A stretch of 12,709 nt of DNA, from positions 953 through 13,661 of the forward strand of contig MGNQ01000032.1 in NCBI GenBank assembly GCA_001796865.1. Reading direction: 5' to 3'. Below the pieces are notes generated by a model. That model saw only the letters and a list, made by a program, of their open reading frames with translations. It made no database searches and was not told the DNA's origin. A program made the translations under genes and the position numbers. Shown piece after piece: positions 7,627 to 12,709 of this stretch (position 1 is its first letter; every line of letters starts with the position of its first letter). The stretch is from Chloroflexi bacterium RBG_16_56_11. GTDB lineage: Bacteria > Chloroflexota > Dehalococcoidia > Dehalococcoidales > RBG-16-60-22.

Positions 7627-8199
7627 CTAGCTCCTCCTGATGGGCCGGCCCGCCAGCGATGCGGGAATCAGCGTGCGCTGCGTCGCCCGGGGCATAACGG
7701 TGATGAGGACAAAGGGTCTTTTAAGGTTTTTCACCTTCAAAGGAAAGTGGGCAAGCCCGATAGGAATATGGACGCATGTGGACGTTTTGAACTCGACCTT
7801 CTCCAGCTCCTTGTCCTCGCCCAGCCAGAACTCGATTTCCGCCCCGAGGTCCAGGGGATCGGCCGGGTCCGTCCCCTGGAACAGGAACATTTCCTCATAG
7901 TCGTGCTTGTGGGCCGGCCAGTCGACGCCCCTCCCCACTACCGGGTCCTTGTCCTCAGGTCCCGCAATAAGCGTGCGGGGCGGCCATTCCGTGCCCCGCC
8001 CCACGAAAATGTCCCCCGATATGATGGTGAGCTCGATGATGGATTGGGCGTTCTCCACCAGCGTTTGGGAAAACCAGGTAATGGATCCCGTGTCGGCCCG
8101 TCCTTTTGTCTTGATCGCGTCGACAATCATCTCTGAGCCGTCGGGCTTGATGACGGCAGGCCTTCTTATCACGTTCTTCTCGTATCTCGATTTTGCCAT
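7627..8199 (-). CDS. Small cupin-fold protein, paralogue 2 (extended, with internal repeat)
   Basis: A 190-residue cupin, the longest of the four. The metal site is H97-x-H99-x3-E103 with H151 in the second motif (IPIGLAH), a complete canonical set. The shared acidic strand appears as GAEIEFWLG. The extra length lies before the first motif: residues 66-76 (VGRGTEWPPRT) and 88-98 (VGRGVDWPAHK) are an imperfect direct repeat 22 residues apart, also recognisable at DNA level, suggesting a small internal duplication. The second copy contains the first metal-ligand histidine. The basic C-terminal tail is absent from the other paralogues. An AAAGGAAA Shine-Dalgarno precedes the ATG. It is the middle gene between the NTF2-like gene (43-base gap) and paralogue 1. 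No export signal. Substrate unknown. Confidence 0.85.
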   Translation of the reverse strand: MAKSRYEKNVIRRPAVIKPDGSEMIVDAIKTKGRADTGSITWFSQTLVENAQSIIELTIISGDIFVGRGTEWPPRTLIAGPEDKDPVVGRGVDWPAHKHDYEEMFLFQGTDPADPLDLGAEIEFWLGEDKELEKVEFKTSTCVHIPIGLAHFPLKVKNLKRPFVLITVMPRATQRTLIPASLAGRPIRRS

Positions 8200-8242
8200 C
8201 GCTGTTTCCTTTTTTTGTATTTGCTCTTATTCAAAAACCAGA

Positions 8243-8911
8243 TTATTTAATGGCTTTCCTGCCTGTACCGGGATTATCAAAGTGGAAGGGACAAATGAAA
8301 CCGGATGGGTACAATGTCTCCTCAGGGCCTCCGTCCGGCTTCAGGGCGGGGTTCCGTTTGTACGGGCGGTCAATTCTCAGGTCCAGCCGCCTGGCCGGGT
8401 CGACGAAGCTTTCCCCCCAGGGCGCGTGGAAAGTCATGCACCAGTGGACTTTCTTCAGCCTCCATCGGCCGTCCTGTTTCACGTACTCGATTTCATACAC
8501 ACCGTTCATCCACCCCGGATTTATTTTACCGCCCCCGGCCGGGAAGGCGTTGGCGCCGAACCCGTACCACCGCCCCTTCGCCGTTTTACCGTCGGGGTCG
8601 ACATGAACGACGCCGGAAAGCTGCATCACCTGGTGCAGGAATTCCGGATTGTCCGATTTCCTGGATTCGATGACTGTGCGGCCATGGTGAAAAAAGTCCC
8701 TGATGTTCTCCTTACCACGGTACTCCCCGGCGGCTACCAGCAAAACGGTATCTGGACCATCGGCAAAGCAATCTATAATGTCCTCGGCCATCCAGTGTTC
8801 CAGGTAAAAACCGTAAGCCCTTTGCAGTTTTTTTATCTCCTCGATGTCTTCCATGGTCTGGATTCTGCCCTCCAGTGCTTTGACTTTCGCTTCCAGCTCT
8901 TTTACGTTCAT
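8243..8911 (-). CDS. SnoaL-like / NTF2-fold protein
   Basis: A 222-residue protein. Residues 1-25 are a short coiled coil (heptad Leu/Val/Ile with Lys and Glu). The SnoaL_4-type NTF2 domain follows, with IEEIKKLQRAYGFYLEHWMAED typical of its first helices, and the DGRWRLKKVHW strand near residues 147-157. This fold includes dehydratases, cyclases, ketosteroid isomerases and subunits of ring-hydroxylating oxygenases, and many non-enzymatic binders. His74 and His75, His93 and Asp44 are possible pocket residues, but no catalytic set is certain. The C-terminal extension from about residue 165 ends in YPSGFICPFHFDNPGTG. The ATG at 8911 is preferred over an adjacent GTG at 8914 because it lies five bases after GGAG. 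First gene of the minus-strand operon with the two cupins, so probably acts on the same or related substrates (inference). Confidence 0.85.
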   Translation of the reverse strand: MNVKELEAKVKALEGRIQTMEDIEEIKKLQRAYGFYLEHWMAEDIIDCFADGPDTVLLVAAGEYRGKENIRDFFHHGRTVIESRKSDNPEFLHQVMQLSGVVHVDPDGKTAKGRWYGFGANAFPAGGGKINPGWMNGVYEIEYVKQDGRWRLKKVHWCMTFHAPWGESFVDPARRLDLRIDRPYKRNPALKPDGGPEETLYPSGFICPFHFDNPGTGRKAIK

Positions 8912-8933
8912 CACAACTCCTTTTAAAATATTT

Positions 8934-8961
8934 ATTATAGCGATTCGTTTTTGGTAGTCAT
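8934..8961 (-). promoter_or_regulatory. Candidate promoter of the NTF2-cupin-cupin operon
   Basis: On the minus strand TATAAT (8939-8934) is a perfect -10 box. ATGACT (8961-8956) sixteen bases upstream matches four of six -35 positions. The predicted start is about 15 bases before the gene, giving a very short leader. The inverted repeat at 8970-9005 lies directly upstream. Confidence 0.5.
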
Positions 8962-8969
8962 TGTCAGAC

Positions 8970-9005
8970 GCCCGCCGTTGTTAGAGGCTAACATTCCGGG
9001 CGGGC
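8970..9005. repeat. Nested inverted repeat between the divergent cupin operons
   Basis: Outer arms GCCCGCC (8970-8976) and GGCGGGC (8999-9005) enclose inner arms TGTTAG (8979-8984) and CTAACA (8988-8993) around a 3-base loop. Neither side is followed by a T-run, so it is not a standard terminator, and its place between divergent genes argues against termination. It may be an operator for one or both operons or a structured RNA leader. The remaining intergenic DNA to 9137 holds AT-rich repeats (ATATCAT repeated near 9022-9037) and a small CCGAT/ATCGG hairpin; I found no strong plus-strand promoter. Confidence 0.5.
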
Positions 9006-9137
9006 TGAATTTCGGTCAGCTATATCATATATATCATTTTTTCCCGATGTCAAATCGGCCTGAAGACCATGAGCGGTGGCGATACAAAATATGTTAATAT
9101 TGACGATGGTATCTAGAGGGCAAGGGGGAACTCTCCA

Positions 9138-9554
9138 ATGTCAAAGTACGGAAAATATTTTTTAACGGAAGCCAACGGAATTATCCAGCCCGGGATGAAT
9201 GTAGCCATAGAACATCCCATAGTCAAGGCTGATAAGGGTCTTTTAGGGCCGGATTTCGGCATAGGGTGGCATCCCGTTACCCGCGCCTTCAAGATGATAG
9301 ATGAATCCCACAAGCATGATTACGCCCAGGTATTAGCTTTCATTCCCGGGGACATCACCAGGCTCGGTGAACTCGATGCCGAGATAGAGTTCTACATGGG
9401 CGGTGAGAAGCACATTATCACCAGCACAACCGTAGTATTCATACCCGGCGGAGTGGTGCACTGCCCCCTTTACATCAACCGGGTGGGCAAACCTTTCCTT
9501 TTCAACAACATGTATTTCACCGCCGAGTATATCGCGACACTGGTAAATAAATGA
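9138..9554 (+). CDS. Small cupin-fold protein, paralogue 3 (Gln at the cupin Glu position)
   Basis: A 138-residue single-domain cupin, the shortest and most divergent of the four. Its metal signature is H58-x-H60-x3-Q64 with H108 in the second motif (FIPGGVVH), so like paralogue 1 it has Gln where Glu is usual. The shared strand is DAEIEFYMG and the post-motif strand is NRVGKPFLF. The N-terminus (MSKYGKYFLTEA) retains the Lys-Tyr motif in weakened form. No signal peptide or membrane segment. The ATG follows AAGGGGG by nine bases. It is the first plus-strand gene of the divergent arrangement, followed after 228 bases by paralogue 4. Immediately after its stop is a 10-bp palindrome AGTTCGAACT (9556-9565), too short and without a T-run to be called a terminator. 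Confidence 0.83.
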   Translation: MSKYGKYFLTEANGIIQPGMNVAIEHPIVKADKGLLGPDFGIGWHPVTRAFKMIDESHKHDYAQVLAFIPGDITRLGELDAEIEFYMGGEKHIITSTTVVFIPGGVVHCPLYINRVGKPFLFNNMYFTAEYIATLVNK

Positions 9555-9782
9555 CAGTTCGAACTATTGGAATAGGCCCACCGGGAACAATCAGACCGGT
9601 AGCCAACCTGACTTGACACCGGCAGACTCAACCTATAGACTCTTGTTACCTGCCGGATTATCCAGCCTGGAATATCATTTACTATTTTGCGGAGAGACAT
9701 GAGAACAACTGGAGATTCCGTAGGTATCTTGTTCCCCTACATTCGCTACATTCGTGAGATATTATAGGAGGAGTTAAAGCGT

Positions 9783-10253
9783 ATGGCGGGTAAAAAGTAT
9801 GAACAATATGTCGTGCCGAGGGCGATGCGGCCCAAGGATTTCATGGACGAAATGGCCGCCGGATTCATGACCATGCCGCCCCTGATTTTTTTAAACGGTG
9901 ACGTCCCCGTCAAAGGGTCGAACCAGTTTCTCGAGGTAGTCTGGATCTGGGCTGAAGGCGCCGCCGCCACCAATCCTGATAGACCACCACATTCGCACAC
10001 ATTCGATGAACTGTTTGTTTTCCTGGGCAACAATCCCGAAGACCCTGACGACCTCGGAGGCGAGGTGGAGTTCTGGCTGGGAGAGAAAGAGGACACGGAA
10101 AAGTACCATTTCACCACCTCTACCTCCATTTTCGTTCCCAGGGGACTGGTGCACCTGCCGATGATTTTCAAAAACGTCAAAAGGCCGTTCCTCCTGGTAA
10201 CGGTAGGAATAAATATGGGTAAAGAATGGGTCAGGGCCAGGGCCCCCAGGTAG
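9783..10253 (+). CDS. Small cupin-fold protein, paralogue 4
   Basis: A 156-residue cupin with a full canonical metal site: H70-x-H72-x3-E76 and H124 in FVPRGLVH. The shared acidic strand is GGEVEFWLG and the strand after the second motif is KNVKRPFLLVTV, closest to paralogue 2 (KNLKRPFVLITV), whereas its N-terminus MAGKKYEQYV is closest to paralogue 1. Cytoplasmic by lack of any signal. A strong AGGAGG lies eleven bases before the ATG. A 228-base spacer separates it from paralogue 3. TTGACA at 9613-9618 followed by TATAGA at 9634-9639 is a possible promoter with short (15-base) spacing. The substrate and any catalytic activity are unknown. Confidence 0.85.
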   Translation: MAGKKYEQYVVPRAMRPKDFMDEMAAGFMTMPPLIFLNGDVPVKGSNQFLEVVWIWAEGAAATNPDRPPHSHTFDELFVFLGNNPEDPDDLGGEVEFWLGEKEDTEKYHFTTSTSIFVPRGLVHLPMIFKNVKRPFLLVTVGINMGKEWVRARAPR

Positions 10254-10354
10254 ACCCGCGGCATTGAAGGTAACAGAGAGCGGATATTACTTCCGATTGA
10301 AACAGGGCGTTCGCATAGCTGGAACAATTCACCGGATAGGGCGATGACCGCCTG

Positions 10355-10363
10355 TGGTATAAT
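10355..10363 (+). promoter_or_regulatory. Extended -10 promoter of the double-YCII gene
   Basis: TGGTATAAT is a perfect extended -10 element (TGn followed by TATAAT). No clear -35 hexamer is present 17 bases upstream, which extended -10 promoters can tolerate. Transcription would begin near 10370, about 55 bases before the ATG, so the YCII gene could be transcribed separately from the cupin upstream. Confidence 0.6.
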
Positions 10364-10425
10364 CCATTTGCCGGAAGCGCGGGGCCGACACATTTTTATT
10401 TATTTACCACAAGGAGGGCTGAACA

Positions 10426-11313
10426 ATGAACCAGGTCTGGATTCCCCCGGAGCTGAAGCTGGTGTCCACGGTGCCTTTCCCCGAGCATCTGTTCGTCTGT
10501 CTCGCAAAAATCCAACCGGAAGCTGGGGGTGTTTTAAAAGGTATCTTTGAAACGGGGAAAAATCCTCCGAAGAAGCTTCAGTCCGTTCTCATGGAACATC
10601 TTGTTTACAACTATGACCTGGGGGAAAAGGGACTCTACTGGGAAGCGGGGCCGTCCGCGGACTTCACCGAGATTCTCTATATTTTTACGGCACCGGGCCT
10701 CGAGGAGGCCCGGCGATTGATGCACGGCGACCCCTTTTATCGGGACGGTATTTTTTACGATGACTGGTGGTTCGAGTGGCACGTTCATGTCCCTATCTGG
10801 AAAATCAAGCCGGCGGACCAGGGGATGATGGAAGGCTTGATGAGGGCCGTGAATATCCTGCCGACTTACCCGCCGGGGGTCAAACCAGATATTATCGAGT
10901 TCAAAGTCGAGCCGGTGACGCCGCTGAGGCTTTTCGTTTCCATCTCAAAAGCCCGGGCCGAGGCGATTAAAAAGCTGGAACGGGACCAGCAGGCCGGTAA
11001 ACCGGTGCCGTCTTTTTTCATCAACCACGCCTATTACCGGCTCGGGCCGGGCGGGACAGTGCCGATGGGCTTCGACTGGGAGGCGGGGCCTTCCATGGAC
11101 CAATCTTACGACCTGACCGTGATGTCAGTCGGTTCAATGGAAATGGCCCGTTTGCTGAGGGAAAACGACCCCGTTTCCCAGAACGGGCTGTTTTACGACC
11201 ACCGTTACTTCGAGTGGTGTATTCTGATGCCCTGGAAAAAAGCTTCGCCGACTTACAAAGATAACCTTAAAAAACTCTTGAAGACCGCCGGCATAACACC
11301 GGCCGTAGACTGA
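10426..11313 (+). CDS. Tandem YCII-like domain protein
   Basis: A 295-residue cytoplasmic protein built of two copies of a YCII/dimeric alpha-beta-barrel domain, about residues 20-127 and 166-272. The halves align at several landmarks: His58 with His201, WEAGPS at 72-77 with 218-223, Asp102-Pro103 with Asp248-Pro249, GIF/GLF at 108 and 254, and FEW at 116-118 with 262-264. The GP and DP-F/V-x3-G pattern followed by a terminal Trp strand is typical of YciI-related proteins (family knowledge). Such domains normally dimerise, so the fusion would make a pseudo-dimer. Some relatives act as lactone isomerases or hydrolases, others have no known role. A good AAGGAGG lies eight bases before the ATG. 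The gene follows cupin paralogue 4 by 172 bases and ends at a terminator. Its likely partnership with the cupins is inferred from position only. Confidence 0.82.
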   Translation: MNQVWIPPELKLVSTVPFPEHLFVCLAKIQPEAGGVLKGIFETGKNPPKKLQSVLMEHLVYNYDLGEKGLYWEAGPSADFTEILYIFTAPGLEEARRLMHGDPFYRDGIFYDDWWFEWHVHVPIWKIKPADQGMMEGLMRAVNILPTYPPGVKPDIIEFKVEPVTPLRLFVSISKARAEAIKKLERDQQAGKPVPSFFINHAYYRLGPGGTVPMGFDWEAGPSMDQSYDLTVMSVGSMEMARLLRENDPVSQNGLFYDHRYFEWCILMPWKKASPTYKDNLKKLLKTAGITPAVD

Positions 11314-11355
11314 CCCCCGGGATTACGATTAACAGCTCTCCGGGGGGAGTTTTTT
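11314..11355 (+). terminator. Intrinsic terminator of the cupin/YCII group
   Basis: CCCCCGG (11314-11320) pairs with CCGGGGG (11340-11346), and a run of six T (11350-11355) follows. A shorter alternative stem, CTCTC with GGGAG, ends directly at the T-run. The hairpin begins just after the stop codon of the YCII gene, exactly where transcription should end. Confidence 0.8.
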
Positions 11356-12208
11356 ACATTCGGATTTTATGCGCCTGCCTCTCCCAGGGCCCCCCTTCTG
11401 GCTGAGAACGCCCCGGGGCGATTAAAAAACGTAGACCTCCCGATTCTCCTGGAAAATTCCTCCCGAAAACACACTAAACCTTCATCCATCATTTATCGCG
11501 TAAATGTGCTTCGTAATAAATCGGCGGCAAATTTTATAACTAGTCCATAAACGGGATGGTACTCTCTAAAAGGCTGGGCCCGTTCGACTCCGATAACGAC
11601 CAGGCAAGGAGCGGTAATAACGAATTTCCGGAAAAAGGACCAGGAAATGCGGGCTTTTGCCAATGGATCTTGCGCACCCTACCCAATAGGGAATCGGACA
11701 TCAGCCTTTCCGCCTGGTTGATATACCCCGGCGTCGGTATTATAATCATATCTATTGCCCCGATTTTCAGGCCGGGGAGAAAAAGTGTGATGTATCAGGC
11801 CACTAGATATCACGGGAACGGACAAAAGACTATTTTATTTAGCCGACCTGTGTTATTATCCAGATAACTCGGAGGTACTTTCTGTGAGGTGTCCAGACCT
11901 CCAGTATAAGACTCGTAAAAGCGCCGAATTCCGGGGAAAATACGAGCGAAAGCCCCGGCGGGAATTTCGTTTCTCTCCACACTCTGCATTTATATCCTCA
12001 GAACTACCCTGTCCAGTCCAGTCTACGACATTTCCCGAATTTCCACGTGTCCCGTTTGTTCCGGAAACAAGCCCGCATCGACATCGATACCCCGCAGAAG
12101 CCACTCAAAGTAACCGGAGAACAACGAGAATTTTTAGTCTGATTCACCAGAAAAGAAAAACCAGGATACAACCATAATGAGGGCCTTTAGCCAGAAGGAA
12201 AGGAGTAT
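11356..12208. other. About 850 bases without a convincing gene
   Basis: Short open frames exist on both strands (for example 11556-11867, 11884-12177), but their products are rich in Ser, Pro, Arg and Thr, have no recognisable motif, and look like translated non-coding DNA. One oddity is an extended -10-like TGTTATTAT at 11851-11859, followed by GGAGG (11871-11875) and a GTG at 11884. Another is an inverted repeat CCGGGG (11931-11936) with CCCCGG (11953-11958), bordered by AATT on both sides. These could mark an RNA leader, a degenerate gene or chance. No tRNA, rRNA, transposase or CRISPR repeat was seen. Confidence 0.5.
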
Positions 12209-12709
12209 ATGAACAAGTTGTTCGGCTTACTGGTCGTAATCGTGATAATCTTCACCGTAATCGCTTCAGCAGGCGCGGCAGGTGCTACCTCCACGTTTGG
12301 ACTTGACAACGGCAACGGCTTTTACCTGGAGGAAGCCAACTACATCAACGCTTTGAGATTTCAGAACACCGCCGGCAGCGGCTACCTGACCAAACTCGAA
12401 GTACAGATGGGCCAGGTGACACAGGGCGGCCGGATGAGGCTGGGGGTATACGCCGACAACAATGGCGTTCCCGGCAATCTCTTGCTCGACGCGGGTGAAG
12501 TCACTTTGACGGCCAGCGGCTGGACAGGCAGGAGCGAACTGGGCTTTCCTGTTACCGCGAATACGTACTACTGGCTGGCCCTGCTACTGGAGAAATCGAA
12601 CCAGGTCGGATACTACCCTGGACCTCAAAACTCGCACTGGTGGAGTCGTCAAAACTACGGACCCCTGCCGACCCAGTATTCGCTCAACCAGAACTCTCCG
12701 AACTACGCC
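12209..12709 (+). CDS. Secreted beta-rich protein, 3' end outside window
   Basis: An open frame of 167 codons running off the window. Residues 1-27 are a signal peptide (MNKLFG, then a Val/Ile core ending in small residues ASAGAAGA). The mature part has alternating hydrophobic strands and the sequence VYADNNGVPGNLLLDAGEV, a pattern I associate with beta-sandwich domains of large environmental surface or extracellular proteins; Trp and Tyr are frequent (YYWLAL, HWWS). I cannot assign a named family or function. The start is supported by AAGGAAAGGAG directly upstream, three bases before the ATG. Whether it continues into a repetitive or cell-wall-bound protein is not visible. Together with the M4 peptidase at the other end it shows an exported-protein background around the metabolic genes, without clear functional linkage. 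Confidence 0.8.
   Translation, partial: MNKLFGLLVVIVIIFTVIASAGAAGATSTFGLDNGNGFYLEEANYINALRFQNTAGSGYLTKLEVQMGQVTQGGRMRLGVYADNNGVPGNLLLDAGEVTLTASGWTGRSELGFPVTANTYYWLALLLEKSNQVGYYPGPQNSHWWSRQNYGPLPTQYSLNQNSPNYA

Noticed and set aside
7907..8926. 339-residue plus-strand frame opposite cupin paralogue 2 and the NTF2-like gene
   Set aside because: Both minus-strand proteins have recognisable folds and ribosome binding sites; the plus-strand product has no motif and bridges two genes.
11576..11600. GTTCGACTCC resembling a tRNA T-loop
   Set aside because: The flanking bases do not pair into a T-stem and no acceptor, D or anticodon stems can be found around it.
11556..12177. Open frames of 103 and 97 residues in the right intergenic region
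   Set aside because: Composition is unlike the neighbouring proteins, there are no motifs or hydrophobic core patterns, and only the second has a plausible ribosome binding site. They are described under the intergenic entry instead.
1..12709. Mobile elements, CRISPR arrays, attachment sites, rRNA or tRNA genes
   Set aside because: No transposase or integrase frame, no regularly spaced repeat-spacer pattern and no conserved RNA gene segments were visible by eye.

Overview
The window comes from a bacterial chromosome of moderately high GC content. It carries a complete membrane-bound, selenocysteine-containing formate dehydrogenase operon of the FdnGHI type with its accessory gene fdhE. Beside it lies a compact cluster of small soluble proteins: four paralogous cupins, one SnoaL/NTF2-like protein and one double YCII-domain protein. 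Secreted proteins flank both ends: an M4 thermolysin-like metallopeptidase, cut by the left edge, and a beta-rich exported protein, cut by the right edge. The gene content suggests an anaerobic or facultative respiring bacterium that decodes UGA as selenocysteine and has Tat export, molybdenum or tungsten cofactor and a quinone pool. My best guess is a Chloroflexota/Dehalococcoidia-like or Desulfobacterota-like environmental lineage. That is an impression from protein style, not a demonstrated placement.

Layout. 1-1217 (minus): M4 peptidase with TTG start. 1218-1714: regulatory region with four 11-bp tandem repeats on the peptidase side, then a palindrome plus direct repeat, a good sigma70-type promoter and a hairpin with T-run (possible attenuator) ahead of the formate dehydrogenase operon. 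1715-7106 (plus): fdnG (read through an in-frame UGA at codon 191), fdnH, fdnI and fdhE, tightly spaced or overlapping. 7139-8911 (minus): a three-gene operon running NTF2-like, cupin, cupin, convergent with fdhE. 8912-9137: divergent intergenic region with a nested inverted repeat. 9138-11313 (plus): cupin, cupin, double YCII protein, closed by an intrinsic terminator. 11356-12208: about 850 bases with no convincing gene. 12209-end (plus): secreted protein.

How the genes work together. FdnG oxidises formate outside the membrane, FdnH passes the electrons through four [4Fe-4S] clusters, and FdnI (heme b) delivers them to the quinone pool. FdhE helps maturation. The cupin/NTF2/YCII group has no recognisable pathway partner. 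All four cupins share an N-terminal Lys-Tyr motif, an acidic E-x-E-[FI]-[WY] strand and the cupin metal-binding histidines, so they look like a locally expanded family acting on related small molecules. I regard this cluster as the most likely undescribed system here. The most notable single feature of the known enzyme is the replacement of one canonical cluster-ligand cysteine in FdnG by aspartate.
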